Of a stretch of DNA of 35,174 bases, positions 1 through 7,962 are shown one piece after another. The stretch comes from Acidobacteriaceae bacterium (GTDB taxonomy: Bacteria; Acidobacteriota; Terriglobia; Terriglobales; Acidobacteriaceae): NCBI GenBank assembly GCA_003139795.1, contig PLGM01000180.1, positions 22,690 to 57,863 on the forward strand, written 5' to 3'. A program made the position numbers and the translations under genes. The notes beneath the pieces were generated by a model. That model did not search any database. It saw only the letters and a list, made by a program, of their open reading frames with translations, and was not told the origin of the DNA. Position 1 is the first letter of the stretch. Each line of letters opens with the position of its first letter.

Positions 1-419
1 ATGCCGTACTGCATCATGTTGTTACAGGCGCTCATCTTGCCGCAGAAGCTGTCGCGGCGGTTGGCGATGGTCATGGTGTCCGAGCGGTCGGGCGTGGCCT
101 GCACCAGCACCGGAACCTTCAGCCCGGAGAGCCGGATAGCATCCACAATGCCGCGCTCTTCGCCGAAGTTGGGCAGTGTGACGATGATGCCGTCGATCTC
201 TTCCGCGTGCTTCTTGAACAGCGCGGCGCAGCGCTGCGACTCGGCGTAGGTCTCCACCGCGCCATGTCTCGACTCCTCCGGGCCCAACACCACGGCCCGT
301 GCTCCCGCAGCCTCTAGAACAGAGATGATTTCATCGCGGCCCGTCTTGGCCAAATGGCCCGGGAAAAAGCCGCGATTGCCTACTACCACTCCGAATGTCA
401 TCGTACGTTGCGCTGCCAT
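1..419 (-). CDS. L-fucose/L-arabinose isomerase-family protein (N-terminal part, cut by window edge)
   Basis: The start codon is at 419 and the frame runs open through the first base, so only about 139 N-terminal residues are present. The segment VVVGNRGFFPGHLAKTGRDE, followed by a VTLPNFGEE stretch, a VQATPD stretch and then RRDSFCGKMSACNNMMQYG, matches the N-terminal Rossmann-like domain of the fucose/arabinose isomerase superfamily. These enzymes interconvert aldoses and ketoses in the cytoplasm. It is the third gene of an operon behind a sodium-solute symporter and a small membrane protein, which suggests that it acts on the imported sugar. The exact sugar cannot be told from this fragment. 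A 175-bp gap separates it from the upstream 72-aa gene, longer than usual within an operon, but no terminator-like hairpin is obvious there. Confidence 0.8.
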   Translation of the reverse strand, partial: MAAQRTMTFGVVVGNRGFFPGHLAKTGRDEIISVLEAAGARAVVLGPEESRHGAVETYAESQRCAALFKKHAEEIDGIIVTLPNFGEERGIVDAIRLSGLKVPVLVQATPDRSDTMTIANRRDSFCGKMSACNNMMQYG

Positions 420-594
420 GTCTTCTGCTCCTTCAATCCTTGCCGCCTGCGCGGCTGCATTGCGCCTGCCGGGCCCGGTAGCACCGTCATCCTTCCGGGA
501 ATCCCTCGACAGGAATCCGTTTTTCAACTGCTCCTCGCGCCTGAACGGCTTGGCGATTGCTTCCGAACCAAACTCCGCGACTCACCCTCAACGC

Positions 595-813
595 CTACTT
601 CGAGCGGCCGGGACGAAACTTGACCACGTACAGCAACCCGAGGAGCGCCAGAATGCCGCCCCACCAGACGGGCGTATGCAGGTTGGTCAGCTCGACCCCC
701 GCCGGATAAACTCCGCTTTGCCACTGATAAACGCCATAGACGAAAATCATCGACCCATAGATCAGCAGCAGCACTCCGATAAAGAACCAAATGGGAATTC
801 CAGAACCATGCAT
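595..813 (-). CDS. Small two-helix membrane protein linked to the symporter
   Basis: A 72-residue protein with two hydrophobic segments, roughly residues 7-30 and 46-65, separated by a polar loop (QSGVYPAGVELTNLHTPVWW) and ended by a basic tail (KFRPGRSK). No named family is recognised. It lies 26 bases downstream of the sodium-solute symporter and on the same strand, so it is probably co-transcribed and translated from the same message. The Trp/Tyr-rich membrane borders and the strict coupling to the carrier suggest an accessory subunit or stabiliser, but that is inference from position. Codon use and the lack of a competing frame support a real gene. The ribosome binding site is weak. Confidence 0.7.
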   Translation of the reverse strand: MHGSGIPIWFFIGVLLLIYGSMIFVYGVYQWQSGVYPAGVELTNLHTPVWWGGILALLGLLYVVKFRPGRSK

Positions 814-839
814 ATGTCTCTACCCTTTCTTCTCTCTCG

Positions 840-2729
840 TTACCAGAACAGGATGTTGAGTACCACAAAGAGGACCCCCACCAGAATCGCCCACAGGTAT
901 TCGTTCTTGTAGAACGGGACAGGCTCTGCCTTGGGTAGTATCGTGGCGCCGTAGACCAGCCCATCCAGTTCCGCTACCGGCCTGGGTTTGGTAAACATGC
1001 TGACGACAAAGATCACGAGAGCCGTGAACAGGAACGCCCACAGCGCGCGAAAGACGTTTTCGGCCATCGGCTTGGCTGCTTCGGAAAGCGCCACGTATCG
1101 AAGATTCGCAGGATTGAGGTGAACCCACTCGAACAGGCTGGCGGAAAAGACGACTCCCAGCAGCAGGCCCAGAAAACCGGAGATTCTGCTGGCGCGCTTC
1201 CAGAACATGCCCAGCATAATGGCGCCCAGCAGCGGCGCGATGAAGATGCTGAACAGCGCCTGCACGTAGTCCATGATGCCGTGCGCATGTTGCACTATGT
1301 AGCCGGCGCCGATGGAGACGATTACGCCAAAGACGATCGAAAGCCGGCCCACCATCACATAGTGGCTGTCGGAACCTTTCTTGTTGATCAGCGGCTTGTA
1401 GAGGTCGTAGGTCCACACCGTGGAGAATGCGCTCACGTTGCCGGCCATGCCGCTCATGAAGCCGGCAATCAGCGCGGTGATACCCAGGCCCAGCAGTCCC
1501 GGCCCGCAGTAGCGCACCAGCATCAGCGGCAGCACTTCGTTATAGCTGTGCAACTCAGTTCCCGGCGCTCCGGACAGGACGCTCTGCCGATAGGCCGCGG
1601 GCAGCGTGGATTTGGCTTGCATCGCGGCGCTGCACGCGCCCGGATCTTCGATCTTGTCCGTGGACAGGCTCGCCGTGCAGGATTTCACCACGTCCTCGCC
1701 GACCAGCTGGCGGCGGCTGCCGTCCGGATTCTGCAACAGCACCAGGCCCAGCAGTCCGGGCAGGATGACGATGAACGGTACCGCCATCTTGAAGAATGAA
1801 CCGATGATGGGAGCCATGCGCGCCGCTCTCAGGTTACGCGCCGCCAGCACGCGCTGGACGACCAGGAAGTCCGTGGTCCAGTAACCGAAGCTGATCGCGA
1901 AGCCGAGGCCGAACACAATCCCGGTCCAGTGCACGCCCATGGGGTTGTCAGCGAAGTGGCCGGTGTCGCGCCACAGGTGGAAGTAGCTGTCGGAGTGCAT
2001 GTTGGCGATGATCTTGGTCTGCAGGCCGCTGATTCCGCCGGCTTGAATCATGCCCAGGATGGGTACCAGCAACGCGCCGCCCCAGATGAGCACAAACTGC
2101 AGCACCTCATTGAAGATGGCCGAGCGCAACCCGCCCAGGGCAACGTAAAGCGTAACCGCGAACGCCGAGACCAGAATGCTGAAGGTTAGGCTCCAGCCCA
2201 ACACCACCTTCATCACCACGGCCATGGCGAACATGTTCACGCCGCTCATCAGGATCATCTCCAGAGCGAAGAAGATTGCGGCCAGGACGCGGGCCTGCTC
2301 GCCGTAGCGCAGGTTCAGGTAGCCGGGCACCGAGTGCGTCTTGCTAACGTAGTAGAAAGGCATCATCACCAGGCCGAGGAAGAGCATGGCGGGGATGGCG
2401 CCGATCCAGTACCAGTGTGTGGCCAGGATGCCGTATTGGTAGGCCGATCCGGCCCAGCCCATCAGCTCCAGCGAGCCGAGGTTGGCTGAGACAAAGCTCA
2501 ATCCCGCAATCCAGGCCGTCATCTCGCGGCCGGCCATGAAGAACTCTTCGCTGGTGTTCGACCTGCCCTTGAGGTAAAAGCCGATCCAGATGACCATCCC
2601 GAAGTAGATGGCGATCACGGCGATGTCGAGCGACCTCAGTTGCGCCAGGGGCGATGCGCTGAGAGCCAGGAGGGCCGGCAAGGAGCCGAAAGAGCCGGCG
2701 GCGATGGAGGCTGGGACCAATCCGAACAT
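840..2729 (-). CDS. Sodium:solute symporter (SSS family), sugar-type
   Basis: This 629-residue protein has the many hydrophobic segments of an SSS-family (SGLT-like) carrier, which brings a solute into the cell with sodium ions. Family features include an N-terminal helix around LDIAVIAIYFGMVIWIGFYL, the stretch SNTSEEFFMAGREMTAWIAG after helix 1, and FGYWTTDFLVVQRVLAARN mid-protein. Length fits the sugar branch of the family. A soluble loop around residues 330-395 carries two or three Cys and is probably extracytoplasmic. The ATG at 2729 is preceded by AGGTGA at a suitable distance. The gene heads an operon with a small membrane protein and a fucose/arabinose-type isomerase, so the cargo is probably a monosaccharide such as a deoxyhexose or pentose. 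The actual substrate is not determined by the sequence. Confidence 0.88.
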   Translation of the reverse strand: MFGLVPASIAAGSFGSLPALLALSASPLAQLRSLDIAVIAIYFGMVIWIGFYLKGRSNTSEEFFMAGREMTAWIAGLSFVSANLGSLELMGWAGSAYQYGILATHWYWIGAIPAMLFLGLVMMPFYYVSKTHSVPGYLNLRYGEQARVLAAIFFALEMILMSGVNMFAMAVVMKVVLGWSLTFSILVSAFAVTLYVALGGLRSAIFNEVLQFVLIWGGALLVPILGMIQAGGISGLQTKIIANMHSDSYFHLWRDTGHFADNPMGVHWTGIVFGLGFAISFGYWTTDFLVVQRVLAARNLRAARMAPIIGSFFKMAVPFIVILPGLLGLVLLQNPDGSRRQLVGEDVVKSCTASLSTDKIEDPGACSAAMQAKSTLPAAYRQSVLSGAPGTELHSYNEVLPLMLVRYCGPGLLGLGITALIAGFMSGMAGNVSAFSTVWTYDLYKPLINKKGSDSHYVMVGRLSIVFGVIVSIGAGYIVQHAHGIMDYVQALFSIFIAPLLGAIMLGMFWKRASRISGFLGLLLGVVFSASLFEWVHLNPANLRYVALSEAAKPMAENVFRALWAFLFTALVIFVVSMFTKPRPVAELDGLVYGATILPKAEPVPFYKNEYLWAILVGVLFVVLNILFW

Positions 2730-2784
2730 TGCATCACCTGAAAGGGGTGAATTCGTCCGTGGAGCCCTCGGACGTTCGCCCCTA

Positions 2785-2814
2785 AGTAAATGGTTTTACT
2801 GCAACAATTGTCAA
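2785..2814 (-). promoter_or_regulatory. Promoter of the symporter operon with an overlapping palindrome
   Basis: On the minus strand a consensus -35 TTGACA (2814-2809) is followed after 18 bases by TTTACT (2790-2785), four of six matches to a -10 box. The -10 lies inside the inverted repeat AGTAAA-tggt-TTTACT (2785-2800), so a repressor bound there would block the promoter. The predicted transcript starts about 50 bases before the symporter ATG at 2729. Confidence 0.5.
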
Positions 2815-2932
2815 GCGGCAAACGTCTGCCGGGAGGAAAAACCGGTACTCGGCCCAGGATCAGCGTGGCAACCTGGGCAGCAGCAAAAACATTCCCTGGG
2901 CCGGCGCTCGAAATATCCTGCGCCGACGGCCG

Positions 2933-2946
2933 GGTAAGCGTTTACC
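2933..2946. promoter_or_regulatory. LacI-family-like operator
   Basis: GGTAAGCGTTTACC is a 14-bp palindrome broken only at the two bases flanking the central CG (GGTAA-nCGn-TTACC). LacI/GalR-family repressors typically bind such sites with a central CG step. It lies in the 417-bp gap between the symporter operon and the divergent aminotransferase gene, about 120 bp upstream of the symporter promoter. No regulator gene is visible in the window. The remainder of this gap holds no convincing gene. Confidence 0.4.
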
Positions 2947-3000
2947 GAACGCAGTCTAACACATCCTCCCTGTCCTGCACATCCCCGCGCAATTTCTTTC

Positions 3001-3029
3001 TTGTCATCTCTGCCCTGCGAAGGTACTTT
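3001..3029 (+). promoter_or_regulatory. Possible promoter of the Tat aminotransferase gene
   Basis: TTGTCA (3001-3006, five of six matches to a -35) is followed after exactly 17 bases by TACTTT (3024-3029, three of six matches to a -10). It would give a leader of about 110 bases before the ATG at 3147. The -10 is weak, so this is only a candidate. Confidence 0.3.
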
Positions 3030-3146
3030 GAAATATAGGTCGCTCTTTCCCCTGCTTCCACCTGCGTAATTCTCCGCTTGGCACAGCACTCCAGAGTGCC
3101 CCGCGATTTTCTGTGCAGCCGATCCACAACCCCAGGAGTCTTCCCC

Positions 3147-4364
3147 ATGACCTCGCCTGTTGATCCCATTGGATGTAGCGGCTTTTCGCGCCGCGCCTTT
3201 TTCCGCTTTGCCGCCGGCGCCTCCGCCCTGGCCAGCCTGCCCATCCTTACTGAGGCCCATCTCGCCCTGGCCCAGCGTCCCCAATTCGCCGATCCCAACA
3301 AGGGCATTCATATCGACGCCAATGAGAACCCGCTCGGGCCCTCCGAGGCAGCGCGCCAGGCCATCGCAAACATCATTCCCAGAGGCGGCCGCTACCTGTT
3401 CGACATCCAGGAGGATCTGGCTGCGACCTTTGCCGGGATCGAAGGCCTGAATCCCGAGTCGGTGATGCCCTTTCCAGGCTCCAGCCAACCTCTTCACTTC
3501 ACCGTGCTCGCCTTTACCGGTAAGAACAAGCCGCTGGTGATTGCCGATCCAGGCTACGAAGCGCCCATCTGGGCCGCAAAGGTCTCCGGCACGCCAGTCA
3601 TCAAGGTGCCCCTTGCCGATCCAAAAGGCGCGGCCACGCATGACATCGGGGCCATGCTCGCCGCATCGTCCACTCCCGGCGTCCTCTACATCTGCAATCC
3701 CAACAACCCTACCGGCACCACCACCAGCCGCGCCGACATCGAATACGCCGTGGCCAACGCCCCCAGGGGCGCCATCCTGCTCATCGACGAGGCCTATATT
3801 CACCTCTCTGACGCCACCCCTTCGCTGGACTTCGTCAAGGAAGGCAAGGACGTGATCGTTCTGCGCACCTTCTCGAAGTTATACGGCATGGCCGGCATCC
3901 GCATGGGCCTGGCCATTGCGCGGCCTGATCTGCTTGAGAAGATCGGATCGCTGGGCGGGCTGAACGCGCTGCCCATCACCGCCGTGGCCGCCGCCAAAGC
4001 CAGCCTTGTGGACAAGGACCTCGTCCCCACCCGCAGGAAGATCATTGGCGACATCCGCGCCGACACGCTTGCCTGGCTCAAAGCGGACGGATACGCCTGC
4101 ACTCCCTCAGTGAGCAACTGCTTCATGCTCGATGTGCGCCGCCCCGGCAAGGAAGTGCTGGCGGCCATGGCGGCCAAAGAAATCTTCATCGGCCGCATCT
4201 GGCCCGCCTGGCCCACACAGGTGCGCATCACCGTCGGCACTCAAAACGAAATGCTCGCCTTCCGCAAAGCATTCACTGAAGTCATGGCCGCCTCGACCGC
4301 GGGTCTGGTGCCGCCGCTGTTGCCCCGCAAACTCGCCGAGCATCCTTTCACCCACCTGTCCTGA
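3147..4364 (+). CDS. Class I/II aminotransferase (histidinol-phosphate type) with Tat signal
   Basis: A 405-residue PLP-dependent aminotransferase of the HisC-like branch. The PLP lysine is K244 in TFSKLYGMAGIRMG; CNPNNPTG (183-190) and LIDEAY (212-217) supply the cofactor-contacting Asn, Asp and Tyr, and IDANENPLGP (56-65) is the HisC-type N-terminal motif. Before the enzyme domain sits a twin-arginine signal, FSRRAFFR (13-20), then a hydrophobic stretch and a likely cleavage site near LALAQ, so export of the folded enzyme is predicted. That is unusual for a PLP aminotransferase and argues against a housekeeping role in histidine synthesis; no his genes are nearby. The ATG at 3147 is chosen because AGGAG lies at 3134-3138 and because this start places the RR motif at the N-terminus. 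The substrate is unknown. Confidence 0.85.
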   Translation: MTSPVDPIGCSGFSRRAFFRFAAGASALASLPILTEAHLALAQRPQFADPNKGIHIDANENPLGPSEAARQAIANIIPRGGRYLFDIQEDLAATFAGIEGLNPESVMPFPGSSQPLHFTVLAFTGKNKPLVIADPGYEAPIWAAKVSGTPVIKVPLADPKGAATHDIGAMLAASSTPGVLYICNPNNPTGTTTSRADIEYAVANAPRGAILLIDEAYIHLSDATPSLDFVKEGKDVIVLRTFSKLYGMAGIRMGLAIARPDLLEKIGSLGGLNALPITAVAAAKASLVDKDLVPTRRKIIGDIRADTLAWLKADGYACTPSVSNCFMLDVRRPGKEVLAAMAAKEIFIGRIWPAWPTQVRITVGTQNEMLAFRKAFTEVMAASTAGLVPPLLPRKLAEHPFTHLS

Positions 4365-4382
4365 GACCCGCAATTGACAACC

Positions 4383-4422
4383 ACGCAAAAGGGCCTCGCC
4401 AATCGGCGAGGCCCTTTTGCGT
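4383..4422. terminator. Strong bidirectional terminator hairpin
   Basis: A perfect 18-bp inverted repeat (4383-4400 and 4405-4422) with a 4-base AATC loop; the arms contain AAAAGGGCCTCGCC and its complement. The arm ends in CTTTT on both strands, as in a two-way intrinsic terminator. It lies between the convergent aminotransferase and CheX-like genes and can serve both. Confidence 0.9.
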
Positions 4423-4500
4423 TGCCAGTTTCGGCCAGTTGGAAGCTCATAGCTTACCAGGCGAGCCAGCGTCCGCCGGGGGCCTTCGCGCGGCCACTCC

Positions 4501-4968
4501 TCACTCCTGGCCGCATTCCTGCTCCCACACGCGCACCATCAGATCTCCTGCCGCGTGGCGGAAGGCCACCACCACCGAGTCCTCCATATGCGGCCGGCCC
4601 CGGTATCCCTCCCGCTCCACGGCCGACTCGGGCACGGTCATCGCGCAGGGCCGGGGCAATGAGGACTTGATCATCCCCGCGATCATGTTGGCGATCTCCT
4701 TGGTGGCGTCCAGCGCGTCGGACTCGCCCACCGTTTCCACCGGCTGCATCATCATCGCCGCCGTGGCTTCGTAGGCCAGCGACCCGGCCATTCGCACTTC
4801 GATACGGCCTTTCCACATCCCGGTCAGGGTTACGCAACCAAACAAGTGTCCTTCGCTCACTGAAAACTGCTCCGGAGTCAGCGTAGGCTCCAGCGTCATG
4901 GCCAGCATCTGCTCCCAGAACTGAGCGTTGGCCTTGATCACATTTTGCTGGTCGAGTTGAGCCCGCAT
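4501..4968 (-). CDS. CheX-like CheY-phosphate phosphatase
   Basis: A 155-residue protein of the CheC/CheX phosphatase fold. The segment DALDATKEIANMIAGMIKSS (about 84-103) carries the family motif ExxN (E91, N94), whose side chains remove the phosphate from response-regulator receiver domains. One such motif fits CheX rather than CheC, which has two. No che operon, receptor or flagellar gene is in view, so the partner receiver is unknown; the protein may serve a non-chemotaxis pathway. The ATG at 4968 is preferred over the one at 4983 because GGGAGTGGGG lies just before it and MRAQL fits a cytoplasmic start. It is transcribed away from the stress-protein gene at 5207. Confidence 0.75.
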   Translation of the reverse strand: MRAQLDQQNVIKANAQFWEQMLAMTLEPTLTPEQFSVSEGHLFGCVTLTGMWKGRIEVRMAGSLAYEATAAMMMQPVETVGESDALDATKEIANMIAGMIKSSLPRPCAMTVPESAVEREGYRGRPHMEDSVVVAFRHAAGDLMVRVWEQECGQE

Positions 4969-5119
4969 GCGCCCCACTCCCATCGGGAATCCGGCTAAGA
5001 CTATTTGTTTCTCCTCAACTTATCGGACAGTTCTCTGAATGCCTTAAGAATCGGCGGCGCGTCTGAGACATCGATCGTCATTGGAGCCGCCTCATCAAGT
5101 TCCGCGCACTCAACGCCCT

Positions 5120-5135
5120 TGTGAGATAAATCACC
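5120..5135. promoter_or_regulatory. CRP-type operator upstream of stress-protein gene
   Basis: TGTGA-GATAAA-TCACC matches the CRP consensus TGTGA-N6-TCACA in nine of ten positions. Its centre is 79 bp upstream of the ATG at 5207. A weak -10 candidate (CATCTT, 5156-5161) lies where class II activation (site centred near -41) would put it. The Crp/Fnr protein encoded at 6360-7073 has a matching recognition helix. Confidence 0.55.
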
Positions 5136-5206
5136 TCCGCGGGTGCGCCCTGGCACATCTTCCTCCCCTTGTTCGGTGCCACTCTGTCCCAAACGAGGTG
5201 TATGCC

Positions 5207-6181
5207 ATGCCGGATTCAGACCCGCATCCGGGCTTTGACCGTTGGACTCACCCGGCCGTCCTCCTCGTCGCCACCGATTTGAGCGACCTGGACCGCCTGA
5301 TGCCGTTTGCCTTTGAACAGGCTGCGCAGGAACAGGCGCGGTTGATTCTCCTGCATGTGCTTTCCCCATCCGCAGCCATGTCGGCCGATGCCGCCGGAAT
5401 GCCATACTACGATCCGGCCGGCGCATTGGACTTTGTCACCAGGACCCTGGAGCCCTGGTGCGAGTTGGCCCGCCAGAAGAACATCGCCTGCGATGCGCTG
5501 GTGCGCGAGGGGCCCCCCGTACAGCAGATTGCAGCCGCTGTTCGCCAGTTCCAGGCTGATCGCCTCCTTCTCGGTACCCGGAGCCGGAGCAAGCTCGGCA
5601 AGTTGCTCCTCGGTTCCGTGGCAGAACAAGTGCTGCGCTCGGTCAACCTCCCGGTCATAACCGTGGGACCCGAGGCTCATCTCCCGGTGCAATTGAGCTC
5701 CCGCGAACGCGTTGTGCTCCATGCCACCACCCTCCGAGAGACCTCTCGCCCGAGCGCGGCACTTGCTTGTCAGATCGCAGCCAGTCAAGGCGCCAGGCTG
5801 GTCCTGCTCCATGTCCTGCCCCCTATGGATGAGCCCACCTCTGACGCAATAGGGCGCAGCGGCCAGCCCGCCAGCCTGGACTCGGCCGCACTCCATGAGC
5901 TGCGCATCCTGGCCGCGGAAACCGGCTCTGGCTGCGCCGCTGCCGTTGAGCCCCATGTGGTGCACGGCAACCCCTCCATCGAGATCCTGGCCGAAGCCTC
6001 GGAGCGCCACGCCAACCTCATTGTCCTCGGCGCCACCCACCGCTCGGCCATCGAAAATCTCACCCGCGACCGCACCGTTTACCGGGTTCTGGCCCATGCC
6101 CGCTGTCCTGTCCTCACCCTCCGCGAACCCCACGCCGATCCGGCCGCCCCCAGGACGGAGCAGTTGGCGATCCATCTTTGA
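5207..6181 (+). CDS. Tandem-domain universal stress protein (UspA family)
   Basis: A 324-residue protein with two UspA domains. Domain 1 (about 15-160) starts with VLLVATDLSD and ends with LLLGTRSRSKLGKLLLGS, close to the ATP-binding pattern G2xG-9x-G(S/T) but with Ser in place of the second Gly. Domain 2 (about 170-305) ends with IVLGATHRSAIE and lacks the full pattern, so it probably does not bind ATP. Such proteins act in the cytoplasm during starvation or low oxygen. The ATG at 5207 is chosen because GAGGTG lies six bases before it and the domain begins soon after. It diverges from the CheX-like gene and faces the Crp/Fnr gene, and has a CRP-type operator upstream. Confidence 0.88.
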   Translation: MPDSDPHPGFDRWTHPAVLLVATDLSDLDRLMPFAFEQAAQEQARLILLHVLSPSAAMSADAAGMPYYDPAGALDFVTRTLEPWCELARQKNIACDALVREGPPVQQIAAAVRQFQADRLLLGTRSRSKLGKLLLGSVAEQVLRSVNLPVITVGPEAHLPVQLSSRERVVLHATTLRETSRPSAALACQIAASQGARLVLLHVLPPMDEPTSDAIGRSGQPASLDSAALHELRILAAETGSGCAAAVEPHVVHGNPSIEILAEASERHANLIVLGATHRSAIENLTRDRTVYRVLAHARCPVLTLREPHADPAAPRTEQLAIHL

Positions 6182-6359
6182 GGGCCGGGCTCTCGATGAA
6201 CCTCATGGGATCGGCTGCAAAACTGGCAATCCGCCCTGGTAGATGCGCCAGCCGGAAAAATGCCGGATGGGCGCAAAAGGGTGCGGATTGTCCCTGAAAA
6301 AGATGGAAACCCGCCCCGGATGTGAAGCGGAATTGGAAAGAAAAGGTCGCAACGAGATG

Positions 6360-7073
6360 CTACGCGGTTAGCCGTTCCAGCTGATCCGGCTTGACGATGG
6401 TCAGGCTGGAGCCCTTGATGGTGATCCACTGGTCGCGGCGAAACTGATTCAGCAGCCGCGTCACGGTCTCCCGCGAGGTACCCGCCATGTTGGCGATCTC
6501 CTCGTGCGTCAGCGCCATCGTAAACCGGATCTCCGGCTTGCCGTTGCCTGTGGCGCGTCCCCAGTCCAGCAACAGACGCGCCAGCCGCCCCGCCGCCGAG
6601 CCCGACAGCGCCAGACGCTTGGCGTCGTGAAACACCGTCAGGTATTCGCCGGAGAGTGATTGCGCCGCATGCATGCTGGCGATGCCGTGACGCCCCAGGA
6701 AGTCCACAAACTCCTGCTTGCGCACCGTCTTCACCTGGCACGGCTCAATGGCCTCGGCCGTCACTTCGTGCGCAACATTGGCCAGAACCGCGCTCAAACC
6801 CATCACATCGCCGGGGCCGGCGATCTTTAAAATCATGGTCTTGCCATCGCGCGAGGTCGAGGAAATCTTCACCTGGCCAAAACAGATCACAAACACGTTC
6901 CGGGCCGGGTCGCCTTCGGTAAACAATTTGGCGCCTCGGGCATGACTCATCATGATCCCGATCCCGTCGTAGTCCTCGAGTGCCTCCGGTGTGAGATTGC
7001 AGAACATCCGCAGATGGCGGTGCTCGCAGTTAATACAATCTTCCGGGGGGTGATGGGGATGGAACGATGCCAT
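6360..7073 (-). CDS. Crp/Fnr-family transcription regulator with FNR-like cysteines
   Basis: A 237-residue regulator: cyclic-nucleotide-binding fold (about 30-150), dimer helix, and winged HTH (about 165-230). The recognition helix reads TSRETVTRLLNQF; R201, E202 and R206 have the spacing of CRP residues R180, E181 and R185 that contact TGTGA half-sites, and differ from the E-x2-SR of FNR. The N-terminus has C13-x2-C16-x8-C25, and C112 lies where FNR has its fourth cluster ligand, so an iron-sulfur or other redox centre is possible, though FNR has x5 rather than x8. The ATG at 7073 puts the Cys region at the N-terminus; no clear ribosome binding site is seen. It is the last gene of a run with a CNBD protein and a stress protein. 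Confidence 0.88.
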   Translation of the reverse strand: MASFHPHHPPEDCINCEHRHLRMFCNLTPEALEDYDGIGIMMSHARGAKLFTEGDPARNVFVICFGQVKISSTSRDGKTMILKIAGPGDVMGLSAVLANVAHEVTAEAIEPCQVKTVRKQEFVDFLGRHGIASMHAAQSLSGEYLTVFHDAKRLALSGSAAGRLARLLLDWGRATGNGKPEIRFTMALTHEEIANMAGTSRETVTRLLNQFRRDQWITIKGSSLTIVKPDQLERLTA

Positions 7074-7200
7074 AGGTTTCCCGAAGGTCAAATTGCAGTA
7101 TAGCGCACTTTGGCTAGGCGCAAGGCAGGGATTCCCGTCAATTTCCGTTGCGGTCCAGGGAAATCCCCGGCACGGAAATTTGTCTGTGCAATACTTCCCC

Positions 7201-7695
7201 CTACGCCGCCGAAGCTCCCGCGCTGCGCCGTGCCTTCGGCATCCGGTTCTGGCAGCTGGCGTCGTAGCCCCGGGAAACCTCCCGGGCAAGTTCTTCCAAC
7301 AGTTGCATCCGCAGCTGCGGATACTGCTGAAATGCCAGGTTCAAAGCTTCCATGGGCAGCAAAAGCACTGATCCCGGCGTTTGCGCGCTCAGGGTGTAGG
7401 TGTGATGCCCATCGCCCAGCGCGGCCGCCAGCTCTACCAGGTCCCCGACGCGCGCCGGCCCCAGCGTCAACCGCGTCTCCAGCCTCTCCGTCCGGCGCAG
7501 AAACCGCCCTGAAACCACCACGTAGAGTCCCCGGCAGGTCCCCGACTGGCGAAAAACAGGCTCCCCAACATCGAAATCGATGCACTGGGCCGCGCTGTTC
7601 AGCAAGTTCCCGGTCGCCGGAGGGCAATCCAGCAACTCTGCCAGTGGATGTGCCTGGACTGCTTCCTTTCGCCCGTATATGGCCACAGGTTCCAT
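7201..7695 (-). CDS. Cyclic-nucleotide-binding-domain protein without HTH
   Basis: A 164-residue protein made almost wholly of a Crp-like effector fold. The stretch DVGEPVFRQSGTCRGLYVVV and the following GRFLRR match the beta-roll (vFrqGd...lYvV..G.v), and a dimer-type helix follows (QLRMQLLEELAREVS). No helix-turn-helix is present; the protein ends in a short basic, Ala-rich tail. It probably senses a ligand or pairs with another regulator, perhaps the adjacent Crp/Fnr protein, but that is inference. Two starts are possible: ATG 7695 with GGGAG nine bases before it, and ATG 7806 with GGAG before it, which would add 37 polar residues of low complexity. I chose 7695. The gene sits between the stress protein and the Crp/Fnr gene on the same strand. 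Confidence 0.75.
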   Translation of the reverse strand: MEPVAIYGRKEAVQAHPLAELLDCPPATGNLLNSAAQCIDFDVGEPVFRQSGTCRGLYVVVSGRFLRRTERLETRLTLGPARVGDLVELAAALGDGHHTYTLSAQTPGSVLLLPMEALNLAFQQYPQLRMQLLEELAREVSRGYDASCQNRMPKARRSAGASAA

Positions 7696-7962
7696 GGTCC
7701 CATCTCCCTTTGTCGCCGCCCGATTTCCCGTCCCGCGGTGCCTGGTGCCTGCATTCACCTGCCGGCCGGTCCTGTGCGAGCTCGTTTGACGCTGCGGATT
7801 TGCCATGATTCGATCTCCATATCCTGCAAATCGCTCCAAATGCAACAAGTTCAGAGAAACGGATTCCAAAAAAACGCATCGTTGAGAGCGGTTGCGGTCA
7901 TTTCTCCCTGCGCCGCCCCATCTCCCCTCCCATGCCAGGCTTCGGCTCCCGCGCGGCCATCG

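Noticed and set aside
2811..3803. Minus-strand open frame of 330 codons upstream of the symporter operon
   Set aside because: It runs antisense into the aminotransferase gene, is Gly/Ala-rich and would overlap the operon promoter.
5001..5078. A 26-codon minus-strand frame (MTIDVSDAPPILKAFRELSD...) just before the CheX-like gene
   Set aside because: It reads like protein and could be a leader peptide, but it is too short and has no family, so I did not list it as a gene.
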